Shown here in pieces: positions 1 to 5,848 of a stretch of DNA of 10,606 nt. The stretch is from JAVBQJ01 sp045532655. Lineage in GTDB: Bacteria; Verrucomicrobiota; Lentisphaeria; Victivallales; Victivallaceae. The position numbers and the translations under genes were made by a program. Position 1 is the stretch's first letter, and every line of letters starts with the position of its first letter. The stretch is from the NCBI GenBank assembly GCA_045532655.1, contig JAZSGI010000026.1, positions 1 to 10,606 on the forward strand, read 5' to 3'. A model generated the notes under the pieces. That model saw only the letters and a program-made list of their open reading frames with translations. It was not told the DNA's origin and did not search any database.

Positions 1-138
1 AAAATAAGCACAATATTTTTCAATCAGTTCTGCCGGATAATCTTTGCCATTGATTTCCCGCAAGCCCCGATGAATAATATTCTGCACCGTTTCAGCATCA
101 GTTTCTGCAAAGCGGCGGATAGTAATTTTTTCATTCAT
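1..138 (-). CDS. GNAT-family N-acetyltransferase, N-terminal fragment
   Basis: The first 46 codons are present and the gene continues past the left edge. The product starts MNEKITIRRFAETDAETVQN, the usual opening of GNAT acetyltransferases: a beta strand ending in an IR(R/P)-type motif, then a helix beginning with D-A-x-x-V. Members transfer an acetyl group from acetyl-CoA to an amine, but the acetyl-CoA loop and the substrate region lie outside the window, so no substrate can be proposed. The start is supported by a GAGGTG ribosome binding site about 4 bases before the ATG. A terminator (191-224) and a plausible promoter (155-184) lie upstream, so the gene is probably a separate transcription unit from hpf. 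The family call rests only on the N-terminus and is moderately secure. Confidence 0.65.
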   Translation of the reverse strand, partial: MNEKITIRRFAETDAETVQNIIHRGLREINGKDYPAELIEKYCAYF

Positions 139-154
139 AAAACACCTCACACTT

Positions 155-184
155 ATAATATACCATTTTTGCAGTCAGATACAA
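155..184 (-). promoter_or_regulatory. Putative sigma70-type promoter for the acetyltransferase gene
   Basis: Read on the minus strand, a TTGTAT box (179-184) is followed after 16 bases by TATATT (157-162), or after 18 bases by TATTAT (155-160). It lies between the upstream terminator and the acetyltransferase ribosome binding site, where a promoter is needed. The match to consensus is moderate, and which -10 register is used cannot be decided by eye. Confidence 0.45.
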
Positions 185-190
185 CCCGCG

Positions 191-224
191 AAACAAAAAA
201 GGCGGCAAGATTTCTCCTGCCGCC
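191..224 (-). terminator. Rho-independent terminator of the lptB-hpf unit
   Basis: A perfect 7 bp GC-rich stem (GGCGGCA at 201-207 with TGCCGCC at 218-224) and a 10-base loop are followed on the minus strand by TTTTTTGTTT. The run of T is on the correct side only for minus-strand transcription. It lies 13 bases past the end of the small ORF at 238-357 and closes the lptB-hpf transcript. Confidence 0.85.
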
Positions 225-237
225 GGGGTTCGGTTGA

Positions 238-357
238 TTACCGTTCCGGGAAACCGAAAAGCCTCCGTTGTTCGTTCCAGTCTTCCGGAATGTTTTTCAT
301 GATTTGTGCGATGGATAGCCCTTTTCTAATCAGTCGGAACAGGGACTGATGCTTCAT
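238..357 (-). CDS. Small ORF of 39 codons after hpf (hypothetical)
   Basis: An ORF of 39 residues opens with ATG 23 bases after the hpf stop codon and ends 13 bases before the terminator hairpin, so it fits the last-gene position of the lptB-hpf transcript. The product begins MKHQSLFRLIRKGLSIAQIM and ends DWNEQRRLFGFPER. It is basic and probably helical, and the RKGLSIAQIM stretch loosely resembles a helix-turn-helix half. No ribosome binding site is visible, so translation would depend on coupling to hpf. An in-frame stop shortly upstream excludes a longer version without frameshift. I do not recognise a family. It could be a real small protein, the decayed end of a longer gene, or a chance ORF in the 3' untranslated region. 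Confidence 0.4.
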   Translation of the reverse strand: MKHQSLFRLIRKGLSIAQIMKNIPEDWNEQRRLFGFPER

Positions 358-380
358 CCGGTCTGTGCCGTTGGTGGGGG

Positions 381-716
381 TTAAACTTCCGGGGTTGCAA
401 TGTCACGCACCGGAGGTGTATCCCGATGTTCGCGGATCTTGTCCGTGACTTTGTGCAGCTGACTTGTAAGTTTTGTGGCTGCACTGTCGATGGCTTTGTA
501 CAAATCCCGGTCTTTGGCTTTGCTGGCCAGATCATGGTTTTTCAAATTCAACAGGATGTCAACCTCATACTCTTCGTGCTCAAGAGATATTGAAACTCTT
601 GAACTTGTGAATTTGAAAGTTTCCCGCTCGGAAATAATTCCGGTAAGTACATCGGTGATGTGTTTGCGGGTGGCTTCGCTGACTTCATAATGGATTCCGT
701 TGATGATGATGTCCAT
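381..716 (-). CDS. hpf: Ribosome hibernation promoting factor, short form (Hpf/RaiA/YfiA family)
   Basis: The 111-residue protein follows the beta-alpha-beta-beta-beta-alpha pattern of the family. It has an N-terminal strand (MDIIINGIHYEV), a first helix, three strands around residues 34-60, and a long basic second helix starting DLYKAIDSAATKL and ending KIREHR. These proteins bind the 30S subunit at the mRNA/tRNA channel and silence or dimerise ribosomes in slow growth. The length matches short Hpf (about 95-115) and not long Hpf (about 180), because the C-terminal dimerisation domain is absent. The last 13 residues are a Pro/acidic tail. A clear AGGAAGG site precedes the ATG. The gene lies 38 bp after lptB, with which it probably shares a transcript. 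In enterobacteria rpoN lies between lptB and hpf; here it does not. Confidence 0.93.
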   Translation of the reverse strand: MDIIINGIHYEVSEATRKHITDVLTGIISERETFKFTSSRVSISLEHEEYEVDILLNLKNHDLASKAKDRDLYKAIDSAATKLTSQLHKVTDKIREHRDTPPVRDIATPEV

Positions 717-754
717 AGCTGCCTTCCTTTCTGTTAGAGGTTTGAGGTATTTGC

Positions 755-1492
755 TTAAAGAGTGAAACTCGGTCCCAGATAGATTCTGCGGGCTTCCGGA
801 TCGTTGACCAGAAAGTCGCTTGCTCCTTCCAGTAGAATTTCACCTTGTGTCATCAGATATGCCCTGTCTACACAGGCAAGGGTTTCGCGGACATTGTGGT
901 CGGTTATCAGAATCCCAAGACCACGCTGCTGCAGTTTCTTTACGATTTGCTGCACGTCATGCACTGCAATCGGGTCAACACCGGCAAAGGGTTCATCCAA
1001 AAGAATAAATACCGGCTGTGTCACCATGGCTCTGGTGATTTCCAGCCGCCGTCTTTCGCCGCCGGAAAGGGTCATGGCTTTCTGCTTGGCAAGACGGGTA
1101 AGATCAAGTTCTTCCAATAGCTCTTCCAGCCTGTTTTTACGTTCTTTTTTGGATATAGCAAGGGTTTCAAGGGTTGCCATGATATTTTCTTCAACTGTAA
1201 GTTTCCGGAAAATTGATGGCTCCTGGGCCAGATAACCCATCCCCATCCGGCCTCGGATATACATCGGGGTGTGGGTAACATCTTCTCCCCGGAAATGTAC
1301 AGTGCCGCCGTCTGGTCTGATCAAACCCATGACCATATAAAAACTTGTAGTTTTGCCGGCGCCGTTGGGGCCGAGCAGACCCACGACTTCTCCCGCATTT
1401 ACCTTAATGCTGACTCCGTTGACGACATTTCTGCCGCGATATGTTTTTACCAGACCTTCCGCCTGGACCAATGGCTCGCCGTTGTTGGTCAT
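755..1492 (-). CDS. lptB: LPS export ABC transporter, ATP-binding protein LptB
   Basis: A 245-residue cytoplasmic ABC ATPase that powers extraction of lipopolysaccharide from the inner membrane with LptF/LptG. Visible motifs are Walker A GPNGAGKTT (41-49), Q-loop glutamine in YLAQE (residue 90), signature LSGGE (142-146), Walker B ILLDEP with catalytic Glu167, and the switch His199 in TDHN. The FAGVDPIAV stretch after Walker B and the IYLGPSF-like C-terminus are typical of LptB and separate it from the branched-chain amino acid ATPases (LivF/LivG). Length matches E. coli LptB (241). An in-frame ATG exists 96 bases upstream, but the start at 1492 has a well-placed AAGGA site and fits the family length. 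It lies under a strong promoter at 1654-1681, after a short leader ORF. LptF and LptG are not in the window. Confidence 0.96.
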   Translation of the reverse strand: MTNNGEPLVQAEGLVKTYRGRNVVNGVSIKVNAGEVVGLLGPNGAGKTTSFYMVMGLIRPDGGTVHFRGEDVTHTPMYIRGRMGMGYLAQEPSIFRKLTVEENIMATLETLAISKKERKNRLEELLEELDLTRLAKQKAMTLSGGERRRLEITRAMVTQPVFILLDEPFAGVDPIAVHDVQQIVKKLQQRGLGILITDHNVRETLACVDRAYLMTQGEILLEGASDFLVNDPEARRIYLGPSFTL

Positions 1493-1503
1493 TATAACAA
1501 TCC

Positions 1504-1614
1504 TTAAAATCGTGAAACCGGGCTGCTCTTGCTGCTGCAGCCTGACTGTCTGAGGAGTTGGGAGAAAAGGGAAAATTTGCAAGGGCAACTTTGCATTATA
1601 ACAAATTTTTTCAT
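1504..1614 (-). CDS. Possible 36-codon leader ORF before lptB
   Basis: The roughly 150-base leader of the lptB transcript contains an ORF with ATG at 1614, preceded by AGGGAG at 1619-1624 (4-base spacing). Its TAA stop lies next to the GGA of the lptB ribosome binding site, 11 bases before the lptB ATG. The 36-residue product begins MKKFVIMQSCPCKF, is basic, and holds three Cys and many Ser. No family is recognised and there is no run of a single regulatory codon as in classic attenuators. The ribosome binding site and the near-contact with lptB suggest translational coupling, but an ORF this short can arise by chance. Confidence 0.3.
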   Translation of the reverse strand: MKKFVIMQSCPCKFSLFSQLLRQSGCSSKSSPVSRF

Positions 1615-1653
1615 ATTTCTCCCTGTTCTGTCTTTTCTGCTTCTTCTCTATAA

Positions 1654-1681
1654 ATATTACTCAACTTTTGCTGTTTGTCAA
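1654..1681 (-). promoter_or_regulatory. Strong sigma70-type promoter for lptB-hpf
   Basis: On the minus strand a perfect -35 box TTGACA (1676-1681) is followed after 16 bases by TAATAT (1654-1659). It lies just downstream of the lptC/lptA-like gene and about 150 bases before the lptB ATG. It would let lptB and hpf be expressed independently of the upstream kds operon. Confidence 0.75.
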
Positions 1682-1682
1682 G

Positions 1683-1702
1683 TAAAAATCTGAAAATTTT
1701 TA
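1683..1702 (-). other. AT-only inverted repeat at the end of the kds-lpt operon (weak terminator at most)
   Basis: TAAAAAT (1683-1689) and ATTTTTA (1696-1702) are perfect complements around a 6-base loop, and they overlap the stop codon of the lptC/lptA-like gene. An all-AT 7 bp stem is unlikely to be an efficient terminator, so partial read-through into lptB is plausible. No other terminator is seen between the two genes. Confidence 0.35.
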
Positions 1703-3301
1703 TTTAAGCGGCAATGACCGGAAGTCAACACCCCGGGCGTCACCTGTTGCGGCATCAATGAAAATCTTTTTGCTCAGGTATTTACGCTTGTCTTTGTGCC
1801 GGATGAGCGTTGCAAGTCCATTGACCTCATCAACCAATTCGATTTCCCGGGAGCCGACTGTGTAAGTGGCCCGGCTTCCGGTAACGACCTGTTTGCCGTC
1901 TTCCGGTGAGTCGCTTTCCAGCTGAACGTTACCCACAGCTGCAATGCTGATAAGTTCTTTGTCTTCTGTAAGACCTATCCTGTTTGGTATTTCGTCGCTA
2001 TTCTCCTGTTCCGGTATAACTTCACCTTCTGCCAGATCTGCGGTATAGAAATAGAGTTCATCACAAGCCATGGTGGAACCATTGTCTGCAACAGTTATGA
2101 CATCTCCGCGGAACACACCTGTATTGCCGGGAAAATCCAGTTCACCGTAATTTGCGTAGAGGGTACCGTTTGACATGTTGCTGCCGAGAGAGGCAAGGGC
2201 GTTTTTGTTTGCGCCGGATAACTCTTCCGCCGTGGCGGGATCTGTTTCTTCTGCAGTTTCCCTGGCTCCTGCAAGTTTGATATTATCGTTGCAGATAATT
2301 TTTATTATTTCGTTTTTCCCGAATTCATTTTCGTTGAAAAAGATTGTCATACGGTCACAGAAAAGATCACCCCTGGGTTCACGGATGAATACATGACCTT
2401 CACAGACAATGTTGGAGAGCTTGCGGCTGCTGCTGAATTCTTCCTGAGTACTTTGCAGGGCTTCATTTGTTGTTACCGTATCCGGGGCTTCTGCAGTTTC
2501 TGCCGCTGCTGTCTCCGGTGAATCTGCATTTGCGGTTTCTGTGGTTTCTTCAACAACTGGTTTTTCTGTTGAACTTTCAAAATTGATGATCATTTTGTCA
2601 CAACGGAGATCATCAAGGCGGTTTTCTTTCAGCTGAACTTCTCCGGTCAGAGTGACCTGATCGTTGTTCATATCTATAAAAAGAGTATCTGACCAAACCT
2701 GAAGCGTATTCAACAGTACCTCATCAGGCGTTTGCCGTTCAAGAGTGCTTGCCTCTGTGATTGCGTCCGGTGATTGCAGTGATGGGCGGCTGACCATTTC
2801 AACTTTACTGCGGATAAGAACGGTACGGTTCTGGTAATCGGCTACATAACCGATCCCGTTGAGGTCGGCAACAGGGCTGCGGAAATAAACCGGCCCCTCG
2901 CTTGTGGCGATACTGCTGGTCTGGTCTATTGTTGATTCAGGACTGGAAAGGATAGCACTGCTGAAGAGACGTGAGTTCCAGAAAGCTACGACATCAGCTT
3001 CTGCTGTCCGCAGCGGGTATGGGATAAGTTCCTCCATGAATGTTATGTCATCGATATCTGCTTCCGGGTGGATAAACTCGATCACCGGGTCTGTTGCGTT
3101 GATAATTTCCCCGGTTTTGATGACTTCTTTGCTGGTAAGGATATAATCAAGGGTGTCTTCACCATATACGGGCATTTTCATCCCTTCACCGGAAACATCA
3201 TTACCGATCATCGGATCATTGGCGTGGAGAGAACAGGTCAAACCTGCTCCAGTCAGGATAAGTCCGGTTATTCGTAGTATCTTGCTGTAACTGTCTGCCA
3301 T
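1700..3301 (-). CDS. lptA: LptC/LptA-like (OstA-domain) periplasmic LPS transport protein, composite
   Basis: A 533-residue exported protein with probable signal peptide (residues 1-27, hydrophobic core ITGLILTGAGLT, likely cleavage after SLHA). Residues about 135-170 (EGPVYFRSPVADLNGIGYVA, then NRTVLIRSKVEMV) resemble the LptC fold. Residues 200-525 hold at least four OstA/LptA-like beta repeats, seen as G-[EHDN]-V followed 12-20 residues later by C-D-x-[ML] or an equivalent: TLTGEV/RCDKM, VCEGHV/FCDRM, FRGDV/ACDEL and VGNV/TGSRATY. An acidic Thr/Ala/Glu linker (245-292) splits repeats 1 and 2. Ordinary LptA is about 185 residues and LptC about 190, so this looks like both joined with extra repeats. 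The likely role is the periplasmic bridge carrying LPS to the outer membrane. The start at 3301 was chosen for its GAAAGG site (3311-3316, 9-base spacing) and better signal peptide. An ATG at 3325 with GGGAAG is the alternative. It overlaps kdsC by 34 bp. The LptC part is less certain than the LptA part. Confidence 0.8.
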   Translation of the reverse strand: MADSYSKILRITGLILTGAGLTCSLHANDPMIGNDVSGEGMKMPVYGEDTLDYILTSKEVIKTGEIINATDPVIEFIHPEADIDDITFMEELIPYPLRTAEADVVAFWNSRLFSSAILSSPESTIDQTSSIATSEGPVYFRSPVADLNGIGYVADYQNRTVLIRSKVEMVSRPSLQSPDAITEASTLERQTPDEVLLNTLQVWSDTLFIDMNNDQVTLTGEVQLKENRLDDLRCDKMIINFESSTEKPVVEETTETANADSPETAAAETAEAPDTVTTNEALQSTQEEFSSSRKLSNIVCEGHVFIREPRGDLFCDRMTIFFNENEFGKNEIIKIICNDNIKLAGARETAEETDPATAEELSGANKNALASLGSNMSNGTLYANYGELDFPGNTGVFRGDVITVADNGSTMACDELYFYTADLAEGEVIPEQENSDEIPNRIGLTEDKELISIAAVGNVQLESDSPEDGKQVVTGSRATYTVGSREIELVDEVNGLATLIRHKDKRKYLSKKIFIDAATGDARGVDFRSLPLK

Positions 3302-3792
3302 AAGTTTTTGCCTTTCAAAAGCCATTCTATTGCTTCCCGAACTGCGCCGTTGCCGCCGCAGGCTGTTGTGCGTATGTCTGCAAATTCATCCAGTTCATGA
3401 CATCCGTCTGCCGGAACTGCAGACAACCCGGCCCGGCGCATAACCGGGATGTCAACCAGATCGTCACCCATGTAAAAACACTCTTCTGCTTTGAGGTTCT
3501 GTTCCTGCAGAATATTTATAAAACCTTCTGCTTTGTTTTTGCAATTCTGGTACACAAAATCAAAACCGAGTTCTTTTGCCCGTATCTCATTTGCTTCCGA
3601 ACTTCGTCCGGAAAGTATTCCGATCTTCAGTCCTGCTCTTGAGGCCATTTTCAGACCGTGGCCGTCACGCACATGAAAATACTTGATCTCGCCGTTATGT
3701 CCTCCGCCGTAGCCGATACGGCCGTCAGTGAGAACACCGTCTATATCAAGGATTACCGCTTTGATTTTTTCAAAATCCGCTGACGAGATCAT
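3268..3792 (-). CDS. kdsC: 3-deoxy-D-manno-octulosonate 8-phosphate phosphatase KdsC
   Basis: A 174-residue HAD-superfamily phosphatase of the C0 (capless) type. It hydrolyses Kdo-8-phosphate to Kdo and phosphate in the cytoplasm, the step between KdsA and KdsB. Visible HAD motifs are DIDGVLTDG with nucleophile Asp16 and acid Asp18, LSGRSS (60-65), a Lys in KNKAEG (residue 87), and GDDLVDIPVM (109-118) for the magnesium site. The tail GGNGAVREAIEWLL is typical of KdsC, and the length fits (E. coli 188, many others about 170). The ATG at 3792 has AAGG 6 bases upstream. The gene overlaps kdsA by 23 bp and the following lptC/lptA-like gene by 34 bp, which indicates translational coupling. Confidence 0.95.
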   Translation of the reverse strand: MISSADFEKIKAVILDIDGVLTDGRIGYGGGHNGEIKYFHVRDGHGLKMASRAGLKIGILSGRSSEANEIRAKELGFDFVYQNCKNKAEGFINILQEQNLKAEECFYMGDDLVDIPVMRRAGLSAVPADGCHELDEFADIRTTACGGNGAVREAIEWLLKGKNLWQTVTARYYE

Positions 3793-4597
3793 GTATTGCC
3801 TTTACTTCTTTTATTACTTTTTCTGCCATAACGAGGTCAAGGGAATTTGCTCCGTCACTCCAGGCATTTGCAGGATCGGGATGGATCTCGCAGAATAATG
3901 CATCAATGCCGCAGCCGGCAGCCGCCCGGGAAAGTGTTTCGACAAATTCACGCTGGCCGCCGGAACTGGTACCGTTGCCGCCCGGCAGCTGCACTGAGTG
4001 GGTTGCGTCAAAGACAACAGGATAACCAAGCTGACGCATTATTGCCAGTCCACGCATATCCACGACAAGATTATGATAACCGAAAGTTGTTCCGCGTTCC
4101 GTAAGCAGTACATTGTTGTTGCCGCATGCAGTAACTTTTTCTGCCGCCTGCTTCATATCTTCCGGTGCCATGAATTGTCCTTTTTTGATATTGACAGCTT
4201 TTCCGGTGGCTGCTGCTGCTGTCAGCAGGTCTGTCTGGCGGCAGAGAAATGCAGGGATCTGTACCACATCAACAACCTGACCTGCGATGGCGGCTTCTTC
4301 GGGAGTGTGGATGTCGGTAACAACAGGGATATTGAATTCTTCACGAATTGCGGCAAGTATTTCAAGCCCCTTTTCAATTCCCGGACCGCGTCTGGAGGCA
4401 CCGGAAGTACGGTTCGCCTTGTCGTATGAGCCTTTGAATACATAATTTATGCCCAGATTGGCGCACAGTGGAGCAAGAAATCCGGCTACTCTGCGGCAGA
4501 GTTCAAGACCTTCAGCGGTACAGGGGCCGCCGAAAAGAGTAAGTGAACCGTCGCCTGTGGTAAAATCTTTGATTTTTACAGTTTTGATATTATTCAT
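3770..4597 (-). CDS. kdsA: Kdo-8-phosphate synthase KdsA, metal-dependent type
   Basis: A 275-residue TIM-barrel enzyme condensing D-arabinose 5-phosphate with phosphoenolpyruvate to Kdo-8-phosphate. Family stretches are LFGGPCTAEG, YVFKGSYDKANRTS, RGPG, VVDVVQIPAFLCRQTDLL, NIKKGQFMAPEDM, ERGTTFGYHNLVVDMRG and FDATHSVQLPGG. The E. coli enzyme has Asn26 (FGGMN) and needs no metal. Here residue 26 is Cys, and with His200, Glu237 and Asp248 it makes the metal-site set known from the Aquifex-type enzyme. DIHPDP-type substrate residues are present as EIHPDPANAWSDG. The ATG overlaps the kdsB stop in TAATG and has GGAG 7 bases upstream. It lies between kdsB and kdsC in one operon. The metal dependence is inferred from residues by alignment from memory. 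Confidence 0.97.
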   Translation of the reverse strand: MNNIKTVKIKDFTTGDGSLTLFGGPCTAEGLELCRRVAGFLAPLCANLGINYVFKGSYDKANRTSGASRRGPGIEKGLEILAAIREEFNIPVVTDIHTPEEAAIAGQVVDVVQIPAFLCRQTDLLTAAAATGKAVNIKKGQFMAPEDMKQAAEKVTACGNNNVLLTERGTTFGYHNLVVDMRGLAIMRQLGYPVVFDATHSVQLPGGNGTSSGGQREFVETLSRAAAGCGIDALFCEIHPDPANAWSDGANSLDLVMAEKVIKEVKAIHDLVSGF

Positions 4598-5352
4598 TAT
4601 TTATCTCCGTTGAAAGCCGCCAGACGGCTGGCTATAAGTTTTTCTGCTGCTGCAAGATCTTCCGGTGTATCGACTCCGACACTTTCCAGTTCCCGGACTA
4701 CAACCTGTATCCGCATACCGTTTTCCAAAGCACGCAGTTGTTCCAGTTTTTCGCAATTTTCGAGGGCTGAGGGCGGAAACTGGACAAACTTTGCCAAAGA
4801 TTCACGGCGGAAAGCGTAAATCCCCCAATGGAGCAGGGCATTTGCCGCTTTGCCCCCGGTACGCAGAAACGGGATCGGTGCCCGGCTGAAATAAAGAGCG
4901 TAGCCGTTATTGGCCATGACTACTTTTACTTTGTTGGGGTCTGAAAGGATTTCCTGCGAAGCCGGAACAGCTACTGTAGCCATTTCATATTCCGGGTTTT
5001 CCCGCATAAGATCGATAAGAGTATTTATTATTTCTGGCGGAATCAGCGGTTCATCGCCCTGAACATTGATAATGATGTCGCAATCTGCACTGCAGCTTGC
5101 TTCATAAATACGGTCGGTACCGGAAGCATGGTCCTCTCTGGTCATTACAGCCGTACCTCCGAAAGCGGTGACGGCATCAATAATACTCTGGTGATCAGTT
5201 GCCACCAGTACCTTATCGGCTTTGCTGCGTATTGCCTGTTCCCATGTGTGTTGTATCATTGGTTTGCCCGCCAGTACCGCAAGGGGTTTGGCAGGGAAAC
5301 GGGTACTTGCGTAACGGGCCGGTATAATTACTGCTGCTGTTTCTTTGGTCAT
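4597..5352 (-). CDS. kdsB: CMP-Kdo synthetase (3-deoxy-manno-octulosonate cytidylyltransferase) KdsB
   Basis: A 251-residue cytoplasmic nucleotidyltransferase that activates Kdo with CTP to CMP-Kdo, the donor for WaaA. It opens with IIPARYASTRFPAKPL (residues 9-24, the CTP-binding loop with Arg13 and Lys22). It continues with GKPMIQHTWEQA, HASGTDRI (75-82), NVQGDEPLI (96-104, metal-binding Asp), YFSRAPIPF (154-162), HWGIYAFRRESL (175-186), EKLEQLRALENG (201-212) and GVDTPEDL (226-233). All are family signatures, and length matches E. coli KdsB (248). The ribosome binding site AAGGGAG lies inside the last codons of the preceding gene with a longish 12-base spacing. It is 9 bp after that gene and its stop overlaps the kdsA start by one base. 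Confidence 0.97.
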   Translation of the reverse strand: MTKETAAVIIPARYASTRFPAKPLAVLAGKPMIQHTWEQAIRSKADKVLVATDHQSIIDAVTAFGGTAVMTREDHASGTDRIYEASCSADCDIIINVQGDEPLIPPEIINTLIDLMRENPEYEMATVAVPASQEILSDPNKVKVVMANNGYALYFSRAPIPFLRTGGKAANALLHWGIYAFRRESLAKFVQFPPSALENCEKLEQLRALENGMRIQVVVRELESVGVDTPEDLAAAEKLIASRLAAFNGDK

Positions 5353-5361
5353 GATTCAGTT

Positions 5362-5823
5362 TTACTCCCTTGGGGCATTTGCCAGCCCGGTGATAAATTT
5401 TGAAGTGTCAAGAGTGATTTTTTCAGTCATAGGGGTGCCTTTGGCTCCATACGAAACAATTGCGTTTATACGCTTGACCCTATCTATGATTTCCAACAGT
5501 TCTGCAGAGTTAAGTTGATTTGCATGTGTTCGCAGATAATCTGCCAGATTATTGGCATTGGTGCTGAGGAGAGCCACTTCGCTTTTTACATTCTCATTTG
5601 AAGCCTGGGCGGCGACATTATTGATATGACGGCGCATACCATCAAAGTCGGTTTTTAATTGAGTCCGCATGATATCTTCTGCGAAAACACCTTCCTTGCG
5701 AACCAGCAGAGGTACACCGATGGCTACTGTCAGTTCCAGTACAACTATCACAACAAACAGTACCAGACCGCATGCGGTGACCCAGTCAAAACGTCTTTTT
5801 ACTGTCAGTAATTCTTTTTTCAT
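5362..5823 (-). CDS. One-helix membrane protein of unknown function in the kds operon
   Basis: A 153-residue protein I do not recognise. It starts with a basic cytoplasmic segment (MKKELLTVKRR), then one strongly hydrophobic helix at about residues 17-40 (containing LVLFVVIVVLEL), then a polar, mostly helical domain of about 110 residues that should lie in the periplasm. The middle (GMRRHINNVAAQ to DRVKRINAIVSYGAK) has helical heptad-like spacing and could be a coiled coil. There are no Cys residues in the periplasmic part and no visible catalytic motif. It lies 25 bp after the symporter gene and 9 bp before kdsB, so it is co-transcribed and probably co-translated with both. The start is uncertain: the ATG at 5823 has no close ribosome binding site. 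Possible roles are an accessory subunit of the symporter or an envelope or LPS factor, neither shown by the sequence. Confidence 0.75.
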   Translation of the reverse strand: MKKELLTVKRRFDWVTACGLVLFVVIVVLELTVAIGVPLLVRKEGVFAEDIMRTQLKTDFDGMRRHINNVAAQASNENVKSEVALLSTNANNLADYLRTHANQLNSAELLEIIDRVKRINAIVSYGAKGTPMTEKITLDTSKFITGLANAPRE

Positions 5824-5839
5824 AGGACGGATAATGGTA

Positions 5840-5844
5840 CTCCT
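5840..5844 (-). promoter_or_regulatory. AGGAG ribosome binding site at unusual distance from the unknown membrane protein gene
   Basis: The only Shine-Dalgarno-like motif before the 5823 ATG is AGGAG, placed 16 bases upstream, too far for normal initiation. In the same frame an ATT codon (5835-5833) lies 4 bases after AGGAG. Either that rare start is used, adding four residues, or translation is coupled to the symporter stop codon at 5849-5851. Confidence 0.4.
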
Positions 5845-5848
5845 GTTA

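Noticed and set aside
326..535. Minus-strand 69-codon ORF overlapping the end of hpf
   Set aside because: It is a shifted frame of hpf with no ribosome binding site and no protein-like pattern.
1493..1588. N-terminal extension of LptB to an ATG at 1588
   Set aside because: It would make the protein 32 residues longer than the family. The inner ATG at 1492 has a well-placed AAGGA site.
1595..1605. TATAAT in the lptB leader as a second promoter
   Set aside because: No -35 match lies 16-18 bases upstream. The hexamer falls inside the possible leader ORF, and a better promoter is present at 1654-1681.
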